From assembly GCA_024635475.1 (NCBI GenBank), contig JAGXIW010000003.1:434001-498000 (forward strand): a DNA stretch of 64,000 bases, written 5' to 3'. The notes beneath the pieces were generated by a model. The model worked only from the letters and a program-made list of their open reading frames with translations. It ran no database searches and was not told the origin of the DNA. Origin of the DNA: a bacterium (GTDB lineage Bacteria; Patescibacteriota; Gracilibacteria; BD1-5; UBA6164). This document shows, piece after piece, positions 10,223 to 22,399 of this stretch (position 1 is its first letter; each line of letters begins with the position of its first letter). Position numbers and translations under genes: made by a program.

Positions 10223-10954
10223 TTAAGCAACTACTTCTTCTTTACTTTCTTCAGTTACTTCAGTTATAACTTCTTCAGCTTTTACTTCTGGAGTAGCTTC
10301 AACTGGAGCTTCTTCTGTTTTAACTTCTTCTACAGTTTCTTCAATTTTTGCCTCAACTGGAGTTTCAGCTTTAACTTCTTCTTCTTTTTTCTCTTCTACT
10401 TTAGGTTCAGCTTTTTTTGCTGAAGGAGCACTTCATAGATTTGCTTTTCCTTCATCTGTAAGTTTTTTAGCAGCAGCATCAAAAAATCTTGCAAGAGCAG
10501 AAACTGGAGACATCATACTTCAAACAAGTCTTCCAAGTAATATTTCTCTGCTTGGTATTGCAGCAATGATAGCAGTTTCTTTTCCATCTTTTACACTTCA
10601 TTCAAAATATGATCAAGCCCAAACAATTTTAGGATTTTTAGCAAATGTTTTCATAAATTCATTTACTTTTCATAAAGCAGAAACTGCATCGTCATTTGAA
10701 CAAACTACAGCAATTTGACCAGGAAGTATAGAGTCATCAATCTCTACATTGTAAACTTCTTTAAAAGCAATTTTTATAAGAGTCTTTTTAACTAAGGAAA
10801 AACTAGAATTTACTTTTCTTAATTCTTTTCTTAAATTTGTAATTTCTTCAACTGTTAATCAGTTATTTGTAGTAAATGCTATTGATTTAGCATTTTTAAT
10901 ATTATTTTTCAAATTATCCAAGATATCAATCTTTTTAGTTTTAGATACAGCCAT
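10223..10954 (-). CDS. rplJ: Ribosomal protein L10 with long acidic/Ala-rich C-terminal tail
   Basis: MAVSKTKKIDILDNLKNNIKNAKSIAFTTNNWLTVEEITNLRKELRKVNSSF...; tail EEKKEEVKAETPVEAKIEETVEEVKTEEAPVEATPEVKAEEVITEVTEESKEEVVA. Confidence 0.9.
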
Positions 10955-10991
10955 TTTAGAATTTTTAAATTATAAAGGAATATTTTAATAA

Positions 10992-11027
10992 AAGAAAAAA
11001 TCTCTTTGTTTGAGACAAAGAGATTTT
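10992..11027 (-). terminator. Attenuator/terminator hairpin in rplJ leader
   Basis: Minus strand AAAAATCTCTTTGTCTCAAACAAAGAGATTTTTTC. Confidence 0.75.
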
Positions 11028-11048
11028 TAAATTATTTAAATTTAATTT

Positions 11049-11098
11049 TCACTTTATCTAGGTAGGACTTATCTTGTTTGCCTACTGTCTACGATTTA
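11049..11098 (-). promoter_or_regulatory. Ribosomal protein L10 leader (L10/L12 autoregulatory site)
   Basis: Minus strand ATCGTAGACAGTAGGCAAACAAGATAAGTCCTACCTAGATAAAGTG resembles the L10 leader and lies upstream of rplJ. Confidence 0.7.
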
Positions 11099-11217
11099 AG
11101 TAAAGTTATTATATTGGAATTTTTATAATTGCAAGTTTTTTATATTTTTTTTCATAATAATTATTGACTTTTACATAAAAACATTATTATATAATTATTA
11201 AAAATTAATAATTATAT

Positions 11218-13278
11218 ATGTCTAAGTTTATAGATTTTGAAAAGATTAAACTAAATACTGTAGAATTAGAGACTTGACTTTACCCTAATTGAAAGATTGA
11301 GGATTTTTGTAATAATACTATAGATTGAAAAGTATTAGATTGTAATATAAAAGATTTTTTTAGTATTCAAAGTAAAAGATTTGCATTTTGAGACAATTAT
11401 AAAGATAATAATCAAATTGAAACAATAAATAGTGATTGAGAAACAGAAAATAAAAATATTCCAACTATAATTAATTGATGAATGTGAACAAATGTTTCAT
11501 CAGCAAGTTTAGTTGAAGCAATGAATAAATTATGATTTTGATGACATTTATCATCAATTTGAATTTGAATGTATTATTTTTATGAAAGATATAAAAATCG
11601 TTTTAATAAAGATTTTAAATGGAATAATTCTTTAGATAATATTGTACAAACAGAATTTGATATAATTTTTAAGGATGAATTATGATTAAGTGATGAGTTT
11701 ATAAAAAAACATTTTTTTGTATGTGATGAATTATGTGATGAGAAAAATCCAAATAAAAAAAACAAATGATTTAACTGAGAATTAGCAAAAGAAAGAACAT
11801 CTAGGATGATGGATTTAGTTGCTACTTACAGACAAACAAAAGATTTAAAATCTAGGGAAAATAATGTTTGAATAAATTGTATGTATAAGACAAGCTCTTA
11901 TATAGCATCATTGAAAATAGCAGCACTGTGTTGAATAGACTATGTTACTACTGCAGCTTGAAATCCTACAAAAAATCCAAAGGAAATTTTAAAAGATTTT
12001 TCAGAGGATTTAAAAAAAGAATGAAAAACATGTTCAATACCTGCTATGTGATTGCTTGTATCTTCTAGTAAAATACTTGTAGATTTTGATTATGATTATT
12101 ATACATTCGAAGAATGAGCCTTGGCATGATGACATATATTGAGATTATCAAAAGATGATAAGTTTAAAGAATTAAAATTGATTAAGGATAAATTTATAAA
12201 AGCTTGAAAAAAAATTCCACCATTTTATGCGGCTTGATGAGTTTCAACAAATAAAGAGATAAAAGAAGTTTTAGATTATACAGTGGTAGATTTAGATATT
12301 TTTATAAAAATAAGAGAAGTTTTAGATGGTAAAAAATTAGATAAAAATATAATTAAAGAAATAAGAGACGGTTTAGATTGTATAGGGTTAGATTCAGATA
12401 TAATTAAAGAAATAAGAGACGGTTTAGATGGTAAAAAATTAGATTCAGATATAATAAAAAGAATAAAAGATGCTTTAATAGTAAAATGATTTGATTGAGT
12501 TCAAATTTGAACTATAGCAGCAGTATCTGAAGAAGCTTGTGATGGTGATTGAAAAGAGTTTAAAGAAAGACTTATTTGATGAAATCATTTATGAGAAAAT
12601 ACTGAAATTGACACAAAATTCTTTGAATGAGTAGATCAAGCTAAACAAGGTTTTGAAAAGATAGTAGGTGATTTCAACAAACAAATCTTATCAATATTAG
12701 ACAAAACAGAAATAGAGCAGGAAACTCCAGAAATAAAAAGAGTTAGAGATTATTTATATAAAGTAGTTTATAATGCTTTTTTTGATGAAAAAATAGATAA
12801 GTTATCAGACAAAGAACAAGAGTATTATAATAAAATCAAGGAATTTTTTTATGTGAGATATAAATGAAAAACGGATAAAATAAAAAAAGTATTTAGAGAT
12901 ATGTGAAATGCTATGAAATTTTTACAGGAGTTTGAAAAATATGTAAAAGAAAATTGAAAAAAACCTACTATGTTAGTTTTTGATAGTACAGCATGATTTC
13001 CAGGTAGAACAAAAATTATTCCTAAAATGTATGAAGTCATTGCTTGAAATGTAAAACCAACTTGATGTACTTGATGTTTAACAGATTGTATATGTGCTTG
13101 AAGATGAAGTGTTAGAGAAGATAGATGATCAAAATTTTGTATTTATAATTGGCTAAATTATCTTAATCCTGATAAAAATATAGCATTTTCATGAAGAAGT
13201 ACAGTTCCATATGCAGAAATTAGACCTATTAGAGATTCAATGGCTTATCTAATGGGAACTTATGTAAAAAGGAAATAA
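11218..13278 (+). CDS. Nitronate monooxygenase / FabK-like flavin oxidoreductase with tandem-repeat insertion and C-terminal Cys-rich region
   Basis: IPTIINGGMGTNVSSASLVEAM...LSSIGIGMYY...GIDYVTTAAGNP...PPFYAAGGVSTNKEI...GFDGVQIGTIAAVSEEA. Confidence 0.75.
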
Positions 13279-13301
13279 TTTGAAAATCATATACTAATCA
13301 T

Positions 13302-13337
13302 AAAAAAACAAGAATTAAAATTTTTAATTCTTGTTTT
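13302..13337 (+). terminator. Intrinsic terminator
   Basis: AAAACAAGAATTAAAATTTTTAATTCTTGTTTT. Confidence 0.85.
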
Positions 13338-13405
13338 CATACAGTTTTCATACAGTTGGATATTAATATGTAACCGTGTATTATTTATTCTTTAATTTTA
13401 AAATT

Positions 13406-14794
13406 ATGAAAAAAATAATTGGTTTAATTGTACTTACATTTGTAAGTATTCTCGGTGTTTCTGCAGCTACTCCAATCGCAGTAGATGATATGGTAACTAT
13501 TAATGAGTGAGCCTCTATTGAAATAAATGTATTGTGAAATGATACAGATGTTGATAATGATACTTTAATGGTAACTTGAATATTAAATACAACAAATTGA
13601 ATTTCTATAATTACAACATCTTGAACTGTTAGGTATACTCCTTCTATTGATTTTAATTGAACTTGAAGTTTTGATTATATTGTAAGCGATTGAGTACTAA
13701 CAGATACATGACATGTAGTTATAACTGTCAATTCTGTAAATGATTCACCAGTTGCAATTGATGATACATTTACTATGACTAAAAATACAACTGCTGTAAT
13801 AAATGTGGTATGAAATGATATTGATGTGGACTGAGATAACCTAGTTATTACTTCTTTATGAAATATATCAAATTGAACATGAGTAATTACTACATCATGA
13901 AAATCAGTTACATTTACCCCAAATATGGATTTTGTATGAAATATAAGTTTTAGTTATGTTGTAAATGATTGAGTTTCGATGGATACATGAACTGTAACAG
14001 TAACTATAAGTTCTGTAAATAGTTCACCGATTGCAAATGATGATAAAATCAGTACATTTAGGAATACTGAAAAAACATTTGATCCAAGAACTAATGATAC
14101 AGATGCAAATTGAGATACATTAACTATTATATGAAAAACAAATTGAACTTATGGTACTGTAAGTTTTTCTAGTACTCAAGTTACTTATAAACCAGATGAA
14201 GATTTCTATTGAAATGACAGTTTTACATATACAATAAGTGATTGAAACTGATGAACAGATGTTTGAACCGTAAATATAACAGTTACTCGTACTGATTATC
14301 AAGATAAACCAGTTCAAAATATTCAAAAAGAATTTATTGATAAATTTAAAGAACTTAAAAATAGATATAGAAATCAAATGAATAGTGAAGAATATAAAAG
14401 ATTAAAAAAAGAATTAAGAAATGAATATTTTCTTAAACTTAAGGAAGTAACAGGACAATGAGATCAATGAGAATCTGAAGAAGATGAAGATGAAGATGAA
14501 GATGAAGATGACAATAATGTAAAATATAAATATCAATGAAATTCAGCTAAAGAAATGTATAAAGATCAATTTCAAGTAAAATATTGAAGTAAAATTTCTT
14601 CACTTGATGATGCTAAATTAAATATAGTTATTTGAAGAATAGATATTTTGATAAATACTATAAATAGTTCAAATGATTATTCAGCACTAACAAAATCTAA
14701 GCTAAATACTATGTTGTTAGCTCTTAGAGAATTAATTTTAGAAGAAATGGATGATAGTGAATGAATAATTGATATTGATTCACTATTTGAGTAG
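13406..14794 (+). CDS. Secreted protein with three tandem cadherin/VCBS-like Ig repeats and acidic run
   Basis: Signal peptide MKKIIGLIVLTFVSILGVSAA; repeats ...SPVAIDDTFTMTKNTTAVINVVGNDIDVDGDNLVITS...; EEDEDEDEDEDD. Confidence 0.85.
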
Positions 14795-14825
14795 TTAAAT
14801 TATTTATTTAAAAATATCATAGATA

Positions 14826-14863
14826 AAAAGTAGAATGTAAATAAAAAAACATTCTATTTTTTA
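14826..14863 (+). terminator. Intrinsic terminator
   Basis: AAAAAGTAGAATGTaaataaaaaaACATTCTATTTTTT. Confidence 0.75.
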
Positions 14864-14934
14864 TAAGAAAAAATCATTTTGAAAAATATTAAACTTATGT
14901 ACAATTAAAATACTTAATATTACAAGATAAATTT

Positions 14935-16611
14935 ATGTCAATAATTGAAGAATTAGAAAATAGTGTAGATATTGTTGATTTGGTTTGAAAATATGCTAGA
15001 CTGAAAAAAGTTTGAGCTAATTATAAGAGTCTTTGTCCTTTTCCTGGTCATAGTGAGAAGACTCCTTCTTTTGTTGTCAGTCCAAGTAAACAGATAGCTT
15101 ATTGTTTTGGTTGTCATAAATGATGATGACCTATTAAGTTTGTAATGGACATAGAAAATTGTGAATTTAAAGAGTCTGTAGAAATACTATGAAACTTGAC
15201 TGGGGTGAAGGTAAAGTGATTTGAAAATATGAAAGACAAAGAAGTTATTAAAAAAGAAAAAAATCTTTATACGCTTTATAAAGATATATCAAATTATTAT
15301 AAATCTAGTTTAAAAAGATATCCTGAGATACAAAAATACATAAAAGATAGATGATTAAATGAAGAAAGTATAGATACTTTTTCTTTATGATACTCTGATG
15401 ATTGAGTAAATTTGTATAATTATTTAAAAGAAAAATGATATGATGATGAGGTAATCAGAGAATCACAAGTATTTTTGGATTTAGGAAATAAAAAAGACAA
15501 ATTTCTTGCAAGAGTTATATTTCCTATAAAAAATCATAGATGAGATATAGTTGCCTTTGCATGAAGAATTATTAATGCTGGAGAGCCAAAGTATCTAAAT
15601 TCGCCAGCTTCAAGAATATATGATAAATCAAATATACTTTATTGACTTTTTGAAGCAAGACAAGAAATAACAAAAAAGGATTTTGTTATAATTACTGAGG
15701 GATATATGGATACGATAAGTCTTCATCAGTATGGTTTTAAAAATACTGTAGCAGTAAGTGGGACTGCACTAACAGAAAAACATCTCATTTTACTTAAGAG
15801 ACTTACAAATAAAATCTATCTTTGTTTTGATAATGATAAGGCTTGAGAACAAGCAACAAGACTTAGTTTAGAAATACTTAAAAATAAATGATTTGAAGTA
15901 AATATAATAGTTATGGATTGATGAAAAGATCCAGATGAACTGCTTAAATCATGAGTAGATTTCAATGTATTAATAGAAAAAGCAGTCTCACCAGTAGTTT
16001 ATTATATAAAAAAAAGTCAGTTCAATATAAAAAGCATAGATGATAAAAAAAATACTTTAAAGACAATTTTAGAAGTACTCAAAAGTTATAGTGATAACAT
16101 AGAAAAAGATTTTTATATAAAAGAAATATCTAATTTATTAGATATTCCTACAAAACTGATTTATGATGAATTAAATAAAATTCCAAATAAAAAAGAGGAT
16201 TTATGATGAGAAGTTTCTCTCCAAATTACAAGCCAAGATTTTGCTATATCTTATATAATAATTGATAAAAATCATAGAGAACAAATTGGTAGAGAATTGG
16301 TATTCTTAGATGATTTAGATTCTATTTTGAAAGATGCTTTAAAAGAAGATAATTTTTTAAATAACTATACTTTAGAGAAAAGAGAATTATATAGATGATT
16401 AGCTTTGGAAATGGAAGAGAGATTAACAGCTTTTACAGATGACAAGATAAAAGATGATATAAAAAAACTTTGTCAGAAAATCAACTCTGATATATTTAAA
16501 AAAGAATCAGTAAAATTAAAAGATATATTATTAAATGATAAAAATAATTTAGAAGCTTTGATTAAATATAATAATCTAATTAAAAAAGCAAAAGAAATGA
16601 AGATAGTGTAG
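14935..16611 (+). CDS. dnaG: DNA primase
   Basis: [54 protein letters not shown]...[14 protein letters not shown]...FDNDKAG. Confidence 0.96.
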
Positions 16612-16683
16612 TTTTCTTTACAAATTTAATAAACTAAATAAACTGTCTACTAAAGACTAAAAATTAATTCCTAACTCTAATTT

Positions 16684-17127
16684 ATGTATTGTCCAAAATG
16701 TAAAAGTGAAGATACTAGAGTTCTCGATACTAGAATTGTTGAAAATGGTAAATTAGTAAAAAGAAAAAGGGAATGTGAGAATTGTTTTCATAAGTTTACT
16801 ACTTTTGAGAGAATAGAGTTTCCTAAATTTTTTGTGTTGAAAAATAATTGAAAAAAAGAGTTTTATAATAGGGATAAATTAGAAGATTCTATAATAAAGG
16901 CTTGCAATAAAAGATATATAGATTTAGATAAGATAGAACAGATGATTATAGATTTAGAAAACTCTTGGGCATCAAACAAAAAAGCTATTTCAAGTAAGAG
17001 AGTCTGAAAAGATATTTTAGAATGATTAAAAAAACTAGATGAAGTAGCTTATATAAGATATGCTTCTGTTTATCATAATTTTACAAATAAAGGAGATTTT
17101 TTAGATTTCATAAACAAAGAAAAATAA
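16684..17127 (+). CDS. nrdR: Transcriptional repressor NrdR
   Basis: MYCPKCKSEDTRVLDTRIVENGKLVKRKRECENCFHKFTTFERIE + ATP-cone. Confidence 0.96.
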
Positions 17128-17234
17128 TGCTAAAATTCTAACTTATTGTACTATTAGAGTGAACAATTTTATTGGCTTTAAAAAAGCAAAAATAATGTCA
17201 AATTTATTAAAAAAATAATGCCTCAAAAATAATA

Positions 17235-17270
17235 AATACTAAAGTCAAGTTGATTTTAGTATTTTTTTTT
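17235..17270 (+). terminator. Intrinsic terminator
   Basis: AATACTAAAgtcaagttgatTTTAGTATTTTTTTTT. Confidence 0.75.
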
Positions 17271-17334
17271 GATTTTTTTAAAAACTATATATAGTGAGTT
17301 AATACAAAATATTTTACTACATATAGTTATTTTT

Positions 17335-19515
17335 ATGAAATTCTTTAAAGCAAAAAAAAGAAACGGGAGCTTTGTTACATTTGATGAATCTAAAATAGAA
17401 AGTGCAATTAAAAAGGCAATTATTTCAGTTTGATGAGATGATTTTTCTGAAATTTCAGCTTTGGTTAAAAAAGTTACTAAATTATTAGGTAAAAAAGTTT
17501 GAGAATCTATTCCTAATGTTGAGGATATACAAGACTCAGTAGAAGAAATTTTAATAAAAGAATGACATGATAAAGTTGCTAAAGCTTATATACTTTATCG
17601 TCAAAAGAGAAATGAATCAAGAATTACTAAGGATGTAGCTGTTGATGTAGGTAATACTATGCAAGAATATCTAAATAGATCTGATTGGAGAGTAAATGCT
17701 AATGCTAATTCTTGATACAGTTTAGGATGATTAATTCTAAATGTATCTTGAAAAATAACAGCTAATTATTGGCTGAGTTATATTTATCCAAAAGAAATAG
17801 GAGAATTACATAGAAATTGAGATTATCATATACATGATTTAGATATGTTTTCTGGATATTGTGCTTGATGGAGTTTAAGACAACTTTTAGAAGAATGATT
17901 TAATTGACTACCAAATAGACTAGAATCTGCTCCACCAAAAAATCTACAATCTGTTGTAAATCAGATGATTAATTTCTTATGAACTCTACAAAATGAATGG
18001 GCTTGAGCTCAAGCATTTTCAAGTTTTGATACTTACTTGGCACCTTTTATACACAAATATAAAAGACATGTAGAAAAAGAATTAGAAGAAGTAAATGCAA
18101 AATTTGATAATGAAGAAGAAAAGAAAAAATATATTTATGATAAGACTTATAAATATGTTGTTCAACAAATGCAAAATTTTATATTTTGATTAAATGTTCC
18201 TAGTAGATGGGGAACACAGACTCCTTTTACAAATATCACTTTAGATCTTATTTGTCCAGAAGATTTAAGAGATAAGGCATTATTGCTTTGAGGAATTGAT
18301 GAATGATATTATGAAAAAAAATACGGAGAATTACAAGAAGAAATGGATATAATAAATAAGGCATTGGTAGATGTATATACTGCTTGAGATGCAAAGTGAA
18401 ATGTATTTACTTTCCCAATACCAACATACAATATAACAGAAGATTTTGACCGGAATAGTGAGGTAGTTAATTGAGTATTTGAAATGACAGCAAAATATGG
18501 AATTCCTTATTTTCAAAACTTTGTATGAAGTCAATTTAAAAAAGTAAAAGATAAAGATTGAAAAACTATTAAAGTAAGAAATGAAGATGCTTATACTCCA
18601 TGAGCTGTTAGAAGTATGTGTTGTAGATTACAACTTGATTTAAAAGAACTTTTAAAAAGAGGAAATTGACTTTTTGGTTCAGCTGAGATGACTGGAAGTA
18701 TATGAGTTGTAACTATAAATATGGCAAGAATTGGATATAGTTATAAATGAGATATGGAATGATTTAAATCAAGACTTTTATATCTTATGAATCAAGCTAA
18801 AGCTTCTCTAGAATTAAAAAGAAAAGAATTAACAAAATGGTTAGATTTATGACTTTTCCCATATACAAAAAGATATTTACATAGTTTTAGAAATCATTTT
18901 TCAACTATTTGAATTAATTGAGTAAATGAAGCAATTCAAAATTTTACAAATGGTAAAGATGATATATCAACAAAACATGGAAAGAAAATGGCATTGGAAT
19001 TGATGGAATTTATGAGAACACAATTAAAACAATATCAAGAAGAAACTTGAAATTTATATAATTTAGAAGCAACTCCAGCAGAATGAACTACTTATAGATT
19101 TGCTCGTGAAGATAGAAAACAAATTCCTGATATAATTCAGGCTTGAACAGAAAGAGCTCCTTATTATACAAACTCTACACAGTTACCAGTTTGATTTACA
19201 GATGATGCATTTGAAGCTCTTGATTACCAAGATGATTTACAATGTAAATATACAGGATGAACAGTTTTACATCTTTATATGTGAGAAAAGATTACTGATT
19301 GAGAGGCTTGCAAAAATCTAGTAAAAAAAGTTCTGGAAAATTATAGATTGCCTTATATCACTATTACTCCTACTTTTTCTATATGCCCAAAACATGGTTA
19401 TATATCTTGAGAACATGATTATTGTCCAAAATGTGATGAAGAAATTTGATATACATGAGAAAAACAAGATAAAGAGACTAGAGAAATATATACAGCAAAG
19501 AAGAAAAAAGCTTAA
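17335..19515 (+). CDS. nrdD: Anaerobic ribonucleoside-triphosphate reductase, main chain lacking the glycyl-radical domain
   Basis: ATP cone + YHIHDLDMFSGYCAGWSLRQLL...SRWGTQTPFTNITLD...SMCCRLQLD...; ends with Zn-like CPKHGYISGEHDYCPKCDEEIGYTG then stop. Confidence 0.93.
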
Positions 19516-19595
19516 AGACAACATACAAAAGAAGAAAAAAACAAAAATCAAAAATACTTAACTAACCTATTTTTATTTTATTAACTTTTATTATT

Positions 19596-19799
19596 ATGGT
19601 AGCACCTGCAACAAATTTAGAAAAAACTAACTTACAAAGGACAAGATGTGAAATTTATACAAGAGTTATGGGATATTTTAGGCCAGTTACTAATTTTAAT
19701 ACTTGAAAAAAATCAGAATTTTATTCAAGAACTTATTTTAAAGAATGAAAAAGTTTTAATTCAAATTTTATAGATTGTTATTCTTGTCAAGAATGTTAA
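19596..19799 (+). CDS. Separately encoded NrdD glycyl-radical domain
   Basis: MVAPATNLEKTNLQRTRCEIYTRVMGYFRPVTNFNTGKKSEFYSRTYFKEGKSFNSNFIDCYSCQEC; RVxGY glycyl-radical signature. Confidence 0.85.
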
Positions 19800-20500
19800 T
19801 TTCAGCCATACAAAAAACCACATTGTTAGATTATCCATGAAAAGTAGCTTGTATAATATTTACTACTTGATGTAATTTAAGGTGTGGTTTTTGTTATAAT
19901 AGTGAATTTGTAATACCAGAAAAAATATCAAAAATAAAAGACTTTATTCCTGAAAATATATTTTTCAATTTTTTAAAAACAAAAATTTGAAAACTTGATT
20001 GAGTTGTGATTTGTTGAGGAGAACCTACAATACATAAAGATTTATATAATTTTTGTAAAAGTATAAAAGAATTATGATTTTTAGTTAAACTTGATACAAA
20101 TTGACAAAATTCCAAAGTTTTAAAAAACTTGATTGACGATAAACTAGTTGATTATATTGCTATGGATTTTAAAAATTCCTTTGATAAATATAATTTAACA
20201 ACAGGGGTTACAGAAGATTTAGAAAATTATAAACAAAGTATAGACACGATTAAAAATTCGTGAATCGATTATGAATTTAGGACGACTCTGGTAAAATGAA
20301 TTCATACAAAAGAAGATATGGAAGAAATTGCTAAAGTCTTATCTTGAGCTAAGAAATATTATTTACAAAATTTTAAGTGATGAAAAACACTTGATAAAGA
20401 TTTTGTATGAAAAAGTTTCTCTGTAACTGAATTACAAGAATTTAAAGAAGTATGTAAGGTGCATGTAAAAAATGTATTTATAAGGGGGTATGATAAGTAA
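19793..20500 (+). CDS. nrdG: Anaerobic RNR activating protein (radical SAM)
   Basis: MLISAIQKTTLLDYPGKVACIIFTTGCNLRCGFCYNSEFV; CxxxCxxC; overlaps preceding ORF. Confidence 0.92.
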
Positions 20501-20520
20501 TATACATTAAAATTATTTTT

Positions 20521-21417
20521 ATGAAAAGAGCTGATATAAAAGTATGATTTGCATGTAATAATATGTGCTCTTTTTGTGTACAATGAGATAAGAGAACAAA
20601 GTATCCTCCAAGAAGTTTGGAAGACATAAAAAAGATACTCGAAAATGAATTTAAAAATTGATCAAGATGAGTTGTTTTTACCTGATGAGAACCAACTGTT
20701 CATAAAGATTTAACTGAGATTATTAGATATGCAAAAAAAATCTGATTTTTACAAATTCAGATACAATCAAATTGAAGAAACTTTGAAAAATTAGATTATG
20801 TTAAGGAATTGATTGAAGCTTGAGTTACTGAATTTGGTCCATCAATCCACTGATTTAAAAAAGAAACTCACGATAAACAAGTTTGAGCTCCATGAGCTTG
20901 GGATCAAGTTATTAAATGACTCATAAATTTAAAAAATTTAAATCAATTAGTTATAATAAATTCCGTAGTAACTAAATCAAATTACAAAGAAATACCAGAA
21001 TTAGCATCATTACTTGTAAAATTATGAGTAAATCAATTTCAATTTGCATTTGTGCATATACTTTGAAGTGCAGATAAAAATAAGGATACAGTAGTTCCAA
21101 AAAAATCTGAGGCTATTCCTTATATAAAAAAAGGTTTAGATATATGAAAAAAAGCTTGAATAATATGTATGACTGAAGCTATTCCTTTTTGTCTTATGAA
21201 ATGATATGAGTGGGCAATAGCTGAATATAATTTTATGCCAGAAACTACGGTAGTTGATGCTGAGTATAGAACAGAAAGTTATGCTGAATATAGATGGAAT
21301 GAGTGAAAGGCAAAAAGAGATGAATGTAAAAGTTGTACTAAATATAAAATCTGTGAATGACCTTGGAAAGAATATCCATTAATTTATGGTTGGGATGAAT
21401 TTGAGCCAATAAAATAA
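20521..21417 (+). CDS. Radical SAM protein with C-terminal Cys cluster
   Basis: MKRADIKVGFACNNMCSFCVQGDKRTKYPPRSLEDI...GGEPTVHKDL...ECKSCTKYKICEG. Confidence 0.88.
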
Positions 21418-21450
21418 ATGGACAGTTTATATTTTAAAGACTAGTTTAGT

Positions 21451-22038
21451 TTACAATTGATTTTTTAATTTATCTTCTTTATTAAGTCATTTGTCTACTA
21501 TATACCTATTTTTTCTTTCTTCAAGGATTTTTTGTTTTTTCTCTTTTATTAAAGAGATGAATTCATAAGGACTCGGTATGAAATGGACTCTTTTTGTATT
21601 TTCAGTGTTTTCTGCTTGTTGTTGTTCTATAACTACTGTTCAATAATTAAATATATTTGCTAATAATCAGTGAGAAAAGGAATCTATACCAACTACTCTG
21701 TAGAGATCTAAAACTTCTACATCATCCTTTAATAGTAGTGATGATCTAATAAAAATAATTTCTTCATTGGTTATTATTATAATTTTATTTAGGTATTCTA
21801 TAATATATATTATAAATCATAAAAAAGCATAATTTAGTAATATAAAACAAAAACCAAAAATTAAGTAATTAATAGATTTTAAATTGCTAGAAATAGTATT
21901 TCAGTATTTAACTCATATCCAGTACAAAAAAAATGTAATAAGAAGAAAAAAGATAAATTTTGCAATTTTAGATAGAAGAAGTATAAAATGCCTTCTTATT
22001 ATTATATTATTTTCATATTTTTTTATGTAATGAACCAT
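21451..22038 (-). CDS. bPH2 (PH-like) domain membrane protein
   Basis: two TM segments then IITNEEIIFIRSSLLLKDDVEVLDLYRVVGIDSFSHGLLANIFNYWTVVIEQ. Confidence 0.65.
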
Positions 22039-22039
22039 A

Positions 22040-22258
22040 TTATAATAATGTTAGTATTAAAGTAACTGAGAATATTGTGAGAATTATGAAAAAAAAGGAT
22101 ATTACACTCATAACAAATAAATAATTTTTATGTAAATATAAAACTCATATATTATTTATACATTTATCAGTTAGATATTTTAATCTTTTACTGATAAGTA
22201 TATATACAATTGATATGATCACAATATAGATAATTATAAAAGTAAATTTAATAAACAT
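22040..22258 (-). CDS. Small two-TM membrane protein
   Basis: MFIKFTFIIIYIVIISIVYILISKRLKYLTDKCINNIGVLYLHKNYLFVMSVISFFFIILTIFSVTLILTLL. Confidence 0.55.
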
Positions 22259-22399
22259 ATTTCATTTGTACAAGTTATAAAAGTAGCATTATTATATAAA
22301 AAAAAGAAAATAAGTAAAATACTTTTTTATACTAAACCTTTGATGTTTTACGATATTTTAATATAATATAATTCATTAATTATAATAATAAATATCCAT

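Noticed and set aside
11218-13278. Apparent array of short fragments or a pseudogene because of many TGA codons
   Set aside because: All interruptions are TGA at positions expected for Gly; TAA/TAG occur only at gene ends, so this is recoding, not decay
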